A stretch of DNA of 64,000 nt from Candidatus Hadersleviella danica. Lineage in GTDB: Bacteria > Chloroflexota > Anaerolineae > Promineifilales > Promineifilaceae. Under the pieces are notes generated by a model that was not told the origin of the DNA, searched no databases, and saw only the letters and a list, made by a program, of their open reading frames with translations. Shown here piece by piece: positions 46,890-56,745 of the stretch (the first letter of the stretch is position 1; each line of letters starts with the position of its first letter). The stretch spans positions 10,673-74,672 of the forward strand of contig JADJSZ010000038.1 of the NCBI GenBank assembly GCA_016711405.1, in the 5' to 3' direction. The position numbers and the translations under genes are program-made.

Positions 46890-47484
46890 TTACGATTGAA
46901 GGGATTCCCAATTCCGCGCCAAGACCGCTCCCGCTTCATCCAAATCACGGCCGAAGGCGACGATGCCATCTTCGTGGCCAGCCATGCCAAAAATACCCCG
47001 TTGGCGCACGTCGGTTTGGGCAAAGAGCCGCGCCACTTCTTGGGCCATAGCGGGTGTGCCATAGGGCACGTCAGCGGCCGTCATGGGCAAGGCCAAGTGC
47101 TCGGCCGCTTGCCACAGGTGGGGTGAATGAACGTGAATGACTCCGCGCACGGCCGTGTCCAGTGCATAAATCACCCCATGCGTCATGGATTCAGAGGAGG
47201 GTTTGACAGCCCCTCTGGCCACCACCCGATTTTCGGTGGGGTAACAACCCATCACCAGCGCGTAATGCTCGGCGGACAGATGCGCCAAATGGCCCGTTTG
47301 CGTGCCGCTGATGAGAAACGGCCGTAATGCCTCCCCTCCCCTCCTCCAACACAATCTGCTGGCTGATATTGCCAAAGCCATACCCTGCATAACGAGTGGG
47401 GTCTTGCCCAATCAGCCCATGCGCCACGCAAAAAGCCCGCCATTTTTCGAGGGCGGGCAGGTAGGGGGCGGCCGTTTCAGCCAC
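46890..47484 (-). CDS. class II aldolase/adducin family protein (frameshift)
   Basis: About 198 residues: 'PYLPALEKWRAFCVAHGLIGQDPTRYAGYGFGNISQQIVLEEG' then, after a shift in the GGAGGGGAGG run near 47340, 'FLISGTQTGHLAHLSAEHYALVMG', 'KPSSESMTHGVIYALDTAVRGVIHVHSPHLW' with metal-binding HxH, and 'GTPAMAQEVARLF'. The family includes fuculose- and ribulose-phosphate aldolases/epimerases. The substrate is not evident. The start (GTG at 47484) overlaps the DUF1997 gene and is uncertain. Confidence 0.8.
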
Positions 47485-47885
47485 GGCCGCATCTTTAAGT
47501 TATAGCGCACCAGTGTGATGGACTCCCCTGCCCCATCTTCCCCCTCCTCAAAAAAAACATCTATGGCAATATAACCCCGTGCCGTGGTACTGCTCAACGT
47601 CGCCTCGGGGTGGATGGCGGGCAGGTTATCCACAGGCACGATAAACAACGCCTTGTTTTCCCGCTCCAAATTCACCCGCACATCACACATCACGTTAATG
47701 TGGTAACTGCTTAGTTCGGTGGAGCTAAAACGCACTCGTAAATCGCCATTTTCGGCATAACCGACCAGCGACATATGGGGCAAGAGGCCGATGAGACGCG
47801 GCACATCGGCAAAATAGGTAATTGTCGTCTCCAGATTGGCTGGAAATTGGAAGGTACGGCTGGCTTCACCAGCTAATTTTATCAT
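47412..47885 (-). CDS. DUF1997/SRPBCC-like protein, C-terminus truncated or frameshifted
   Basis: A 157-residue reading: 'GEASRTFQFPANLETTITYFADVPRLIGLLPHMSLVGYAENGDLRVRFSSTELSSYHINVMCDV', then 'TLVRYNLKMRPWLKRP', matching the first three-quarters of the DUF1997 family. The remaining residues (PPTCPPSKNGGLF) look like an out-of-frame reading of the aldolase, so the normal C-terminal helix is absent or moved by an indel. Its ATG overlaps the phaR stop by 4 bp (ATGA), showing translational coupling. Confidence 0.75.
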   Translation of the reverse strand: MIKLAGEASRTFQFPANLETTITYFADVPRLIGLLPHMSLVGYAENGDLRVRFSSTELSSYHINVMCDVRVNLERENKALFIVPVDNLPAIHPEATLSSTTARGYIAIDVFFEEGEDGAGESITLVRYNLKMRPWLKRPPPTCPPSKNGGLFAWRMG

Positions 47886-48493
47886 TCAACTTTGTCCGAC
47901 TCAGTGGGGTTGGTGGTGGATGAAGGGTGAGTCGCCGACTTGGCCATCTCTTCTAAAGCCGCTTCCAGCGAATCAAGTTGGGCGCGTAAACTGCTCAAAT
48001 CATCTTTGGTGGGCACGCCCAATTCAGCTAATTTATGGGAAAGCTCCTCACGGGTGGGCAAAATCGCCTCGCGGGCCGCTTCGGTGGCGCGTACCCCTTG
48101 GGCCATGAGTTTGTCGAGCAAACTCTCCGCTTCTTCCCCCTCCAAATCGCCCGCTTTGACCAATGTATTGACCCGCCGCCGAATCTCCTCATCCACATGG
48201 CTAAACATTTCGAGGGGCGAGGCGAGGGTGCGCCGCAAGGAGGTGAGCGTTTCCCCGCCAGCTTGCACCAAGCCACGCAAAACAGAGTGGGGCAAGAAGC
48301 CGCTCTGCTTTTTTTCCTGCTCAAAAATAATTTGAGTCAGGATGACCGTGGTCAAATCTTCCCCTGTGGCATGGTCTAAAACCTGTACTTCGGTGCCTTC
48401 GCGGATTAGGTCAGAGATGCCATCGAGGGTGATGTATTGCTTGGCCTCGGTGTCGTAGAGCTTGCGGTTGGGATAACGTTTGATGACCAGCAT
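47882..48493 (-). CDS. polyhydroxyalkanoate synthesis regulator PhaR-like
   Basis: A 203-residue protein. The start MLVIKRYPNRKLYDTEAKQYITLDGISDLIREG is the PHB/PHA accumulation regulator DNA-binding domain, followed by 'ILTQIIFEQEKKQSGFLPHSVLRGLVQAG'. Residues about 85-190 form coiled coil ('LDSLEAALEEMAKS'). PhaR proteins bind PHA granules and repress phasin genes. No PHA synthase is in the window, and the ATTCCGC/CCTCCCC repeat runs up to the start. Confidence 0.9.
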   Translation of the reverse strand: MLVIKRYPNRKLYDTEAKQYITLDGISDLIREGTEVQVLDHATGEDLTTVILTQIIFEQEKKQSGFLPHSVLRGLVQAGGETLTSLRRTLASPLEMFSHVDEEIRRRVNTLVKAGDLEGEEAESLLDKLMAQGVRATEAAREAILPTREELSHKLAELGVPTKDDLSSLRAQLDSLEAALEEMAKSATHPSSTTNPTESDKVE

Positions 48494-48499
48494 GGGGAG

Positions 48500-48570
48500 G
48501 GGGAGGGGGATTGCGGAATGGGGAATGCAGATTGCGGAATAGGCTTACGGCTTACAGTTTACGGCTAATA
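48500..48570. repeat. short tandem repeats (GCGGAAT; GCTTACG families)
   Basis: GATTGCGGAATGGGGAATGC copies adjoin the phaR start on its 5' side; CGGCTTACAGTTTACGGC copies follow. Confidence 0.7.
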
Positions 48571-48626
48571 AGCCGATTATAGTTTGTGCTGTGAGGTTTG
48601 TCATTGGGAGAAAGGGGAGGGGCAAG

Positions 48627-50840
48627 CTACCCATCGGTGGGGGGAGGGGTGGGATTGGAGCGGCGGGAGAAGAACCAGCCGACGGCGGCCAAGACGAGGG
48701 TGAGCAAGCCTGCGCCAGCCATGTAGGCGGTGCGTTTGGGCACTTGCCGCTCGCCCACGCGGATGTGGGTTTCGGCCGTGGCCTCGGCCGTGCGTTTTCC
48801 TTCGCCCGCCAACCATGCCTGCAACCGCTCGGGGTGGGCACGGAACTCTTCCGCCAACTTGCGCTTGGCGGCAATCTCCTCTTCGGTCACAAACGCATCA
48901 TGGGTGCGGATGCCCGAAAGGTGGAATTGGTGCTTGTGGAAGAGGTGCAAAATTTCTTGCACCTGCGCCACCTCTGTCCCAGCCGTAAAGTCTTGGAACC
49001 GCCCTTCCATCGCCAACAAAATGGTTTCGGCCAAACAGGCGTAGGCCACGCCCGTGGGCAAGCCCAAATCCATATCCATGTGGGGTGTTCCCGGTAGTTT
49101 CACCTCGCCTGCGCTAATCACCAAAATATCGGGGCGGCGTTCGAGCGCCGCTTTGTCTATGACAGGCGGCCGAGTCATGTCGCAAATGACCGCGCCGGGC
49201 TTGCAATGGGTAATGTCCAGCGTCTGATTGGTCTCGAGCAAGATGATTAAATCGGCGTGGGGCAACAGTTCGGCGGGGGTGGTGCTAATCCGCACGGTAG
49301 CGTTGGGGTAGCTTTGCTCCAACGATTGTTTGAGCATAATCAGCTTTTCGGGGGTGTTGGCCACAATGGTTAGATTGGCTCCCTCGGCCGCGACCAAGTG
49401 TGCCCACGCCTCGCCACTGGGGGCGGTAGCTCCCAACAAGAGGACACGGGCATCGCGCAGGTGGTCAATCTGGTTGTCCATCTGGATAACCGCTTGTTTG
49501 GCCGCTTCGAATGTGGCGGCCAGGGTCAGGCTTTGGCCTGTGTTGATGGCGATGTCGGCCTTGTTGGCCGCTCGCTGGCCCGCTTCGCCCACGGCCGAGG
49601 CAAAATCGCCCACACCCATAATCCGCGCCCCGAGCCGCTCCGAAATTTCGGCCGCGCGCATGAGGCGGCGGTAGATGAAGCCCGGCTCGCGCTGGTTGAG
49701 TTGTTCGGGTGTACCCCCCAGCATGAACAAATCCCCTTCTACTTTTTGCCCCGTGGTGGGGCTGGCCAGCCCTGTAATGCGCCCCGCATGGAAGGGCAAG
49801 AGGTGAACGGTGGCTCGTTGGGGAAGATAACGCGCCCAGCCCAAGGCACGGCGCAAATGGGTTTCGTTGAGGGGGTAGAGAACAAAAGAGAAGCGGTTGA
49901 CGGCCGCTTCTTCGGGTTGCAGATAGCGCAACCCCGGTTGCCAGTCTAGTTCGGCCAAAAGGTTGAGGTAGGTGTCCTCGTTCAGCGGGGTGGTGGGGTC
50001 GGGGCGCAGGGCGGCCAAACACGCCTCGAAGGTGGCGGGGCCGTGCTGGGCAAATTCGCTCTGGCCAGTGAGCGAGGGCAAGGTGGTGATGAGAATGGAG
50101 ACCCCTCGCGCTTCTAAATCGGCCACATCTTCGGGGGAGACAGCGGCCGTGACCACAATTTTTTTGTTCAGCCGCTCGGGGGTGTAGCGGCGAATGGCGG
50201 CGATGTTGCCCGCCAGCACATCGGCCCAATCAAACAATTTAGGGCTACGGTCACGGTAGGGGTGGCCAACTTCGGGGAAGAGTTGGTAGAAGGGGTATTG
50301 GCGCAATTGGGGGAGGGTGCGCTTGGCGGCTGGCTCCAACGTCGCCTCGCTCCCCACGCCGGGCACGGCCGGCAGGGCGAAGTAGATAATCGGGTCGGCG
50401 TAGCGGATTTGGTCAGTGTGCCGTTGCAGGGCATCTACCAAGCCGCCGTGGTTCAGGCCGGGAACCATCAGCACCCGTTTGTGTGACCAGATACCGGGTT
50501 GTTGTTCGTCGGCAAGGCGCACAGCCCAGCGTTCCATGGCGGCCAAGATGCCTTGGCCGTCGAGAATGGGGGCTTGCTCGGCCGTGCCCGTCTCGCCAAA
50601 CAGTCGCTCCGCCTCGACATGGGTAACCACTTCGGAGCCGAGGCGTAGCTCTTTGGCCACGCCTTCGAGGGCAATGGCGGTCACGCCACGGCCGCGACAT
50701 TGCTCGATGTGGGCCAGCATGGCTCCCACGTCGCTCTCGCACCCGACATGGCGCAGGGTGAAGGTTCGGCCGAGAAGTTGCACGGTCTCTTCGTATGGCT
50801 CGAAGGCGTGGTGGAAATGGAGAACGGCGATGCGGAACAT
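48627..50840 (-). CDS. quinate-dehydrogenase-like domain fused to COG5322-type reductase, C-terminal membrane anchor
   Basis: A 737-residue fusion. Residues 1-290 ('DGQGILAAMERWAVRLADEQQPG', 'VLMVPGLNHGGLVDAL', 'WADVLAGNIAAIRRYTPERLNKKIVVTAAVSPEDVADLEARG') resemble proteins annotated quinate 5-dehydrogenase. Residues about 300-650 ('FSFVLYPLNETHLRRALGWARYL', 'LPFHAGRITGLASPTTGQKVEGDLFMLG', 'RVLLLGATAPSGEAWAHLVA' Rossmann loop, 'GAVICDMTRPPVID') match COG5322, kin of cyanobacterial acyl-ACP reductase. A single helix (AYMAGAGLLTLVLAAVGWFF) near 715-734 anchors the C-terminus. Possible role: lipid or aldehyde metabolism at the membrane; not proven. Confidence 0.78.
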   Translation of the reverse strand: MFRIAVLHFHHAFEPYEETVQLLGRTFTLRHVGCESDVGAMLAHIEQCRGRGVTAIALEGVAKELRLGSEVVTHVEAERLFGETGTAEQAPILDGQGILAAMERWAVRLADEQQPGIWSHKRVLMVPGLNHGGLVDALQRHTDQIRYADPIIYFALPAVPGVGSEATLEPAAKRTLPQLRQYPFYQLFPEVGHPYRDRSPKLFDWADVLAGNIAAIRRYTPERLNKKIVVTAAVSPEDVADLEARGVSILITTLPSLTGQSEFAQHGPATFEACLAALRPDPTTPLNEDTYLNLLAELDWQPGLRYLQPEEAAVNRFSFVLYPLNETHLRRALGWARYLPQRATVHLLPFHAGRITGLASPTTGQKVEGDLFMLGGTPEQLNQREPGFIYRRLMRAAEISERLGARIMGVGDFASAVGEAGQRAANKADIAINTGQSLTLAATFEAAKQAVIQMDNQIDHLRDARVLLLGATAPSGEAWAHLVAAEGANLTIVANTPEKLIMLKQSLEQSYPNATVRISTTPAELLPHADLIILLETNQTLDITHCKPGAVICDMTRPPVIDKAALERRPDILVISAGEVKLPGTPHMDMDLGLPTGVAYACLAETILLAMEGRFQDFTAGTEVAQVQEILHLFHKHQFHLSGIRTHDAFVTEEEIAAKRKLAEEFRAHPERLQAWLAGEGKRTAEATAETHIRVGERQVPKRTAYMAGAGLLTLVLAAVGWFFSRRSNPTPPPTDG

Positions 50841-50941
50841 GGGAGAATGGGAGAGGAAGAGAGAAAGAGAGGGGGAGATAAGTTGTATGGTTTAGATTAT
50901 ATCCGATTTGCCCAGTGTGCGGCGGGGGATAATCTATTACC

Positions 50942-51066
50942 AATGGGTGTGTTTCATTTGGTGGAAACGTAGGGTAGGCCTTGTGCCTACCCCACTCGCT
51001 TTCGAGGCCAGGGCACACAAGGGTTGCCCCTACGACGACTCTCAACTGAAATGAAACACACCCATT
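50942..51066. mobile_element. MITE-like element with 18-bp terminal inverted repeats
   Basis: AATGGGTGTGTTTCATTT (50942-50959) is the exact complement of 51049-51066, bounding a 125-bp non-coding unit. Inside are GTAGGCCTTGTGCCTAC and a GGGTTGCCCCTAC motif, common in small dispersed intergenic elements. No coding capacity. Confidence 0.6.
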
Positions 51067-51086
51067 ACCAATTACCAATTACTGAC

Positions 51087-51722
51087 CTATACGTATTCCA
51101 CCTTCTTTTCGCCCACACTCAGGTGGCTGGTGATGACTTCGGCCAGTTGCCAGCCGCCTGTCCACTTTGGCGCGACGATGTTGATGGCGCAGGTTTGGTC
51201 TTTGGCTCCTGCACGGCCGCCTGTCAGCCCTTCCACGATGTTTAAGACGCAGACACCGTGGCTGATGAGGAGGATATTGCCTGTCGCTTCATGGGCGAGT
51301 TGGCGGGCGACGTAGGTACAGCGGGCACGGCTGGTTTCTTCGTCTTGTTCGGGGTAGCGCGGCCGTAGCAATGGCTCGTAATCGCGGGCGACGGGGTAGC
51401 TTTGGGCGAGAGTTTTAAGGGGATAGGCTCCTGCGCTGTAGTCGTACCATTTGGGGTTGAGCCATTCGATGAGACCCGGCTCGACGCGAATGGGTAAGTC
51501 GAGGTGTTCGACGATTTCGGTGGCGGTTTGCATGGCGCGGATGAGGGGGGAGGCGTAGACGGCCGTAATGGCGTGTTGGCGCAGGTATTGCCCTGTTTGT
51601 TGGGCTTGTTGGAAGCCGTTGGGGGAGAGGGGTGGGTCGAAGGGGCGTTCGGCCGTGGCTTTCCAGCTTGTGTTTTCGTGGTCTAGCCGCAGGCCGTGGC
51701 GGACGATGTAGAGTTTGGTCAT
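51087..51722 (-). CDS. histidine phosphatase superfamily protein
   Basis: A 211-residue phosphoglycerate-mutase-like enzyme: LYIVRHGLRLDHENTSW with the catalytic RHG, 'PPLSPNGFQQAQQTGQYL', 'VYASPLIRAMQTATEI', 'GNILLISHGVCVLNIV' with the second His. It removes phosphate from small molecules or proteins; the substrate is unknown. A TATACT box lies 7 nt before ATG. Confidence 0.93.
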   Translation of the reverse strand: MTKLYIVRHGLRLDHENTSWKATAERPFDPPLSPNGFQQAQQTGQYLRQHAITAVYASPLIRAMQTATEIVEHLDLPIRVEPGLIEWLNPKWYDYSAGAYPLKTLAQSYPVARDYEPLLRPRYPEQDEETSRARCTYVARQLAHEATGNILLISHGVCVLNIVEGLTGGRAGAKDQTCAINIVAPKWTGGWQLAEVITSHLSVGEKKVEYV

Positions 51723-51729
51723 GGGGGGT

Positions 51730-51735
51730 AGTATA
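51730..51735 (-). promoter_or_regulatory. TATACT -10 box, leaderless start
   Basis: TATACT on the minus strand is 7 nt from ATG 51722; the intervening bases are C only, with no Shine-Dalgarno. Confidence 0.5.
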
Positions 51736-51808
51736 TTGGTGTATTAGTCTATGGGTATAGTGGTGTATTAAATATACCACTACACCACTATACCAATACA
51801 CCACGAAC
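51736..51808. repeat. short tandem repeats (TATTGGTG and CCACTATA families)
   Basis: TGTATTAGTCTATGGGTATAG-like words are followed by ATACCACTACACCACTATAC words, an inverted pair between two minus-strand genes. Confidence 0.7.
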
Positions 51809-52965
51809 CTATACCCGCCGCAAGCCAGCCACCACCACCACGGCCGCGCCCAGCACACAAACCGCACTGGCCACAAACACCGCCTCCAACGACACCATAT
51901 CCACCAACCACCACCTAGCGGCCCCGCAATCAGTGCCGCAAGGCCAAACGTCACCGCTTGGCGCAGGGATTGCGCCGTGGAAGCCCACTCGGCCGGAGCC
52001 AACGCATCTACCAAGCGCACACTGCTCACCAAGAAGAAGCCGAAGCCAAGGCCACGCACGGCCGCAAACAACAACACCCATGCGGGGGTGGGGCTGACCA
52101 CATAGCCCAACATGGCCACGGCCAACACGCCAAACGAGAGCAAGAACAAGCGCGACATGCGCCCGTTGCGGCCGAGGCTATCCGTGGCTTGCATACTGGG
52201 CAATTCGCTACACGCCGCCAAGCCAAACATCAGCCCCACCAGCCAGCTCTCCCCCCCTTTGTTCACCATATATAAGCCCTCAAACACAAAACTGAGGCCG
52301 AGCGTGAGGCCCGCCAAGAAGCAGGCCAGCAAAATGCGCTTCATGCCGGGCAGGTGGATGATTTGCCACGGCCGTACTTCCTCTGTGCCCCGCACCACGG
52401 CCGCTTCTGGCTCCTCCAACCCATTGGCCAGCCACACGGCCGGGAGCAAAAACAGGGCTGTGGCAGGCCACATCCAGCTATAGCCGACCACCTCCCACAC
52501 CCAGCCACCCGCAATGGCCAACGTGGCAAACCCCACCGACCCCCACAGCCGCATCGTGCCAAAGTTGAGGCCGTGGCGCACGGCTTGGCGGGCGATGAGG
52601 GTATCGGCCAGCGAGACGGTTGGGGCGCGGACGAGGGCGTGGAAGGACATGGCCAGCAAAAGGGGCACAAAGGCAGTCTCCCAGCCCAGCCAGAAGAAAC
52701 TGACCACCGTGAGGAGAATGCTCCAGCGCAAGGCGGCCACCCGCTGTCGCCGACGGTCGGCCACGGCCGAGACCAGTGGCGAAACAATTAACGTTGTGAG
52801 GGGGACAAGGGCGGAGAGCCAACCAATTTGGCGGCCGTTTAGCCCCAACTCGGCAAAGTAGACGTTTATGAAGGGGCTAAACAGGCCAAACGCGGCCCAA
52901 TGCCCCAGATAAAACAGTGACCCGCTCAGGGCGGGTCGGGCAGAAAGGGGGAGAGACATGTTCAT
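51809..52965 (-). CDS. MFS transporter, LacY/nucleoside-symporter-like (frameshift)
   Basis: About 385 residues with 12 membrane helices: 'LFYLGHWAAFGLFSPFINVYFAELGLNGRQIGWLSALVPLTTLIVSPLVSAVADR', 'GMKRILLACFLAGLTLG', 'FAAVRGLGFGFFLVSSVRLVDALAP'. After a missing or extra base near 51910 the end is 'WWLVDMVSLEAVFVASAVCVLGAAVVVVAGLRRV'. The N-terminal pattern fits the MFS_1-like/LacY group of sugar or nucleoside symporters. Substrate unknown. Confidence 0.85.
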
Positions 52966-53181
52966 GAAAGATGATTGCGGAATGCGGAATGGGGATTGCG
53001 GAATGAAATGCTGACCGACTGACAGACTGACTAGCTGACTAGCTAACTCGCTGGCATAATCATGGCCTACTCCTTTGCCAACGGCCGTAAATGAACAATG
53101 AATAATGGGGTTATTCGTTATTCGTTACTGGTTACTGGTTATTCATTCCGCATTCCGCAATCCCCATTCCCCCCCAATCCC
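52966..53181. repeat. spacer of short tandem repeats, four families
   Basis: GCGGAAT copies (52975-53005), TGACTAGC/TGACAGAC copies (53010-53045), GTTATTC/GTTACTG copies (53107-53142) and ATTCCGC/AATCCCC copies (53143-53180). No other feature is seen between the divergent genes. Confidence 0.8.
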
Positions 53182-53957
53182 ATGAGATACGACGAATACC
53201 TTGAAGTGGACGCGCTCCTTAAGTTGCAAAACGGCCGTTCCGACGGCCCCGAGCATGATGAAATGCTCTTTATCATCATTCACCAAGTGTATGAGCTGTG
53301 GTTTAAGCAGGTTTTACACGAGGTGGACTATTTGCAGGGGCTTTTGCTGGCCGATGACACCAGCCGCGCCCTGCATACCTTGCGCAGAATCCTCACTATT
53401 CTCAAGACGATGGTCGCGCAAGTGGATATCTTGGAGACAATGACCCCGCAGGAGTTTCTTTCGTTTCGTGGCTATCTGGATACGGCCAGTGGCTTTCAGT
53501 CGGCACAGTTTCGGGAGCTGGAATTTGCGTTGGGGCACAAACGGCCGAACATGATGCGTTACCACGAGGAAAACCCGACGGTTCACGGCCGTCTCAGCGA
53601 CCGTTATAATGCCCCCACCTTGTGGGATGCCTTTTGCAGTTGCTTGCCCAACACGGTTATGACATTCCTGCCGACCAATTGGAGCGGGATGTGACCCAAT
53701 CCATTCAAGCGAATGAGGCGGTGCAGGAGGCGTTGTTGAAGGTCTATCGGGATAACTCTCCCCTCGGCCGTTTGTGTGAGCGGTTGGTGGATTTGGATGA
53801 AGGCATCCAAGAGTGGCGGTATCGCCATGTGAAGATGGTGGAGCGAACCATTGGGCGAAAACAGGGTACGGGTGGCTCCAGCGGGGCTGATTACCTGCGC
53901 CAAACGCTTTTCCATCCCCTTTTCCCCGATTTATGGGACATTCGCGGCAAGTTATAG
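53182..53957 (+). CDS. kynA: tryptophan 2,3-dioxygenase (frameshift)
   Basis: About 258 residues: MRYDEYLEVDALLKLQNG, 'EHDEMLFIIIHQVYELWFKQVLHEVDYL' with haem-pocket His, 'FLSFRGYLDTASGFQSAQFRELEFALGHK', then after a missing C near 53628 'LLQLLAQHGYDIPADQL' and 'RHVKMVERTIGRKQGTGGSSGADYLRQTLFHPLFPDLWDIR' with the axial His. It opens tryptophan to N-formylkynurenine. No other kynurenine-pathway gene is adjacent. Confidence 0.95.
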
Positions 53958-54045
53958 TGGTTAGTAGTTAGTGGTTAGTGGTTAGTGGGTTCATTTCCCC
54001 CCTGCGCCTCTGCTCCTCTGCTCCTCCGCTCCTCTGCGCATTATT
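53958..54045. repeat. short tandem repeats (GTGGTTA; CTCCTCTG families)
   Basis: GTTAGTG copies (53957-53985) and CTCCTCTGCTCCTCCGC copies (53998-54037). Confidence 0.75.
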
Positions 54046-54082
54046 CGCTTCTTGTTCATTGTGTCCTCCCGCTTGTTCAGCG

Positions 54083-54088
54083 TACAAT
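54083..54088 (+). promoter_or_regulatory. TACAAT -10 box, leaderless start
   Basis: TTGTGT at 54059-54064, 18-nt spacer, TACAAT, then 7 nt to ATG 54096. Confidence 0.6.
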
Positions 54089-54095
54089 AAACGGC

Positions 54096-55932
54096 ATGAG
54101 TGAACTGGCCAAACTGCAAGCCCAATTATCCACGGCCGAAGGCGTGCGCCGTGTGGATCTCCTCAATGAGATAGCCCTCTGCATTTATGGTTCCGACCCC
54201 GAACAAATGCGGTCTTATTGCCATGAGGCGTTGCAATTGGCCAACGCCTTAGGCTATCCCAAAGGGGTTGCCCTCAGTTATAAAAACATTGGGGTTTCTT
54301 ATTGGGCACAGGCGCATTATGCGGAGGCCGAAGAGTGGCTTCACAAGGCTGTGGCGGGTTATGAGGAGATTGGGGATGCGGCGGGGCTGGCGCGGTGCTA
54401 CAACAACCTTGGCATTGTCAACGAAACCCGTGCCCATTACATTACGGCGTTGGAGTATTTGATTAAGGCGGCCAAAGCGAGTGAGAAAGCCCACGAAAAT
54501 ACGCTTCTCAGCACCATTTATTTGAACATGGCGGATATTTATTCGCGCCAAGAGAACCATGCCAAGGCGTTGGCGCTCACCCAACGTGCTTTGCAAGCGT
54601 TTATGGGGGCGGAAGATACCCTGCACCATGCGGGAATTTATGGCAAATTGGGGGAAGTGACCATTGCCTTGGGGCAATATGAGGAAGCGCAGAAGTATAT
54701 GCACCAAGCGTTGACGTTGGCGCATCAGTTTGGCTCCATTTACCATGTCGGCCGTTACAATATGTGCCAACAAGCGCATTATGGGGCAGGGGCACATCTA
54801 TGCGGGGCAAGCGTTGCTCATGCTCGGCCGTTTGCAGGAGGCCCAAGCCACTTTGTTGGTGGGATTGGCCTTGGTGCAGGACGCGGCCGTGCGCGAGATG
54901 GAAGTGGAAGCGCACCAACTGCTGGCCAAGGTTTGCGAAGAGCAAGAAGATTTCGCCGCCGCGCTACACCATTATCGCCAGCACATTGCTCTGAAAGAGT
55001 TGTTGGTGGCGGAGAAGCACAGCATCTTGGTAATGGAGATGCAGACGCGCTATGAGGTGGAGCGGCAGGAGCGGCAGGCGGAAATTTACCGCCTCAAGAC
55101 CGAAGAGTTGGAGGATTTGGTGGCCGCCCGCACGGCCGATTTGGCCGCCACGAACGCCCGGCTTCATCGGGAGCTAGAAGAGCATCATCGCACGGCCGTG
55201 CAATTGATTGAGGCGCGGGATAGAGCCGAAGAAGCGAGCCGCGCCAAGAGCGCCTTCCTAACCAACGTGAGCCATGAGCTACGAACCCCTCTGAACGCGA
55301 TTATTGGTTACAGCGAATTGGTGCTGGACGAGGCGCAGGAGCTGGGGCACGCTGAATACACGGATGATTTGGGGCGCATTTTGTGGTCGGCACGTCATTT
55401 GTTGGGCATTATCAACGATATTTTGGATTTGGCGAAGATTGAGGCGGGCAAATTGGATGTGCGGCGGGGGGAATTTCAGATATCGGCCGTAATTCAGGTG
55501 ATTACGATGGCCGCACGGCCGCTGATTGAGCGGCGCAACAACCAATTGGTGGTGGAATGTCCCGCTGATTTGCCCATTTTGTACAGTGATGAGCAAAAGG
55601 TACGCCAAATCTTGCTGAATTTGCTGAGCAACGCGGCCAAATTTACCCAAAATGGCCTCATTCGGCTGACGGTGGCGCGGGAGGAGACGGCCGAGCAGGT
55701 GTGGTTGGTTTGTACGGTGGCAGATACGGGGATTGGCATGAGCGCGGCCGAGCAGGAACGGCTCTTCCAGCCTTTTACGCAACTGGATGCGTCCCCTTCG
55801 CGGCTGTATGAGGGCACGGGGTTGGGGCTGACGATTAGTCGGCACTTTTGCCACATGCTGGGCGGCCATATTGGAGTCAATAGTCAGGCGGGACATGGTT
55901 CGGTCTTTACCGTGCATCTGCCTTGGGTGTAA
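54096..55932 (+). CDS. TPR-containing sensor histidine kinase (frameshift)
   Basis: About 612 residues without membrane helices. Residues 1-310 hold about six TPRs ('ARCYNNLGIVNETRAHYITALEYLIKAAKAS', 'STIYLNMADIYSRQENHAKALAL'); a shift near 54775 interrupts them. A coiled coil ('YEVERQERQAEIYRLKTEELEDLVAAR') leads to HisKA (FLTNVSHELRTPLNAIIGYSELVL) and HATPase (LLNLLSNAAKFT, DTGIGM, GTGLGLTIS). It is a cytosolic kinase sensing through protein contacts. No receiver or partner regulator is adjacent. Confidence 0.92.
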
Positions 55933-56125
55933 GCGGGGGTGGTTTCGGGGTGGATTGGTTTATTTGTTTATTGGTTTAGGGTGGGTTCCATGTGAATTGA
56001 GAACGGTGTTTCTCTCGTTAAGGTAAAAATAATGGGGGGTTGGTGTCCTCGCGTCTGTGGTTAAAACAATAAACCTCAACGAAACCCCCATTGAAAACGC
56101 TTTATGGATTGAATCTTTTTTTTTA

Positions 56126-56193
56126 GACACGAATTGCACGAATTTCACGAATGGGTCTCGAAAAGATTCGTGTTATTCGTGAAATTCGTGTCC
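56126..56193. repeat. inverted 9-nt repeat tract, ATTCGTG family
   Basis: GACACGAATTGCACGAATTT copies are followed after 15 nt by ATTCGTGAAATTCGTGTC copies, a strong hairpin. Related words occur at 7830 and 61665. Confidence 0.75.
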
Positions 56194-56261
56194 AAATTCG
56201 GGCCTGTTTTAACCAAGAGCCAAGTTGGAGAGAGCCTTCTCCCACTCCCAAACAACAAGTT

Positions 56262-56745
56262 TAGGTGTTAATCCACCTAGATTAGGTGTTAATCCACCTA
56301 GATTAGGTGTTAATCCACCTAGATTAAGTGTTAATCCACCTAGATTAAGTGTTAATCCACCTAGATTAAGTGCTAATCCACCTAGATTAAGTGCTAATCC
56401 ATCTAGATTAAGTGCTAATCCATCTAGATTAAGTGCTAATCCATCTAGATTAAGTGCTAATCCATCTAGTTCTGGTTTAAATCTATCTAGTTTTGCTCTA
56501 AATCTATCTAGTTTTGTCATTATTTCATCTTGATTTGTCATTATTCCATCTAATTTTGTCATTATTTCACCTTGCTTTGTTATAAAGCAACCTAGCTTTG
56601 TTATAAAGCAACCTAGCTTTGTTATAAAGCCATTTGGATTTAATACAAAATGATCAAGATTTAAAGTAAAGCCATCTAAATTTGTCATAAATCTATCTAG
56701 ATTTAATATAAAACCATCTGCTTTTGATAAAAAAGCAGATGGTTT
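56262..56745. repeat. 21-bp tandem array, about 23 units, with terminal hairpin
   Basis: From 56262 units of exactly 21 bp (core TAGGTGTTAATCCACCTAG) repeat about eleven times almost perfectly, then diverge into TTTTGTCATTATTTCATC and TTTGTTATAAAGCAACC forms with the same period. On the minus strand the whole array is one open frame of about 181 residues from ATG 56754, with heptads such as GGLTLNL, DGLALNL, GCFITKL and DEIMTKL. The distal end carries a perfect 15-bp hairpin (56711-56725 with 56731-56745). No CGGCCG palindrome occurs in it. Translation is unproven. Confidence 0.9.
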
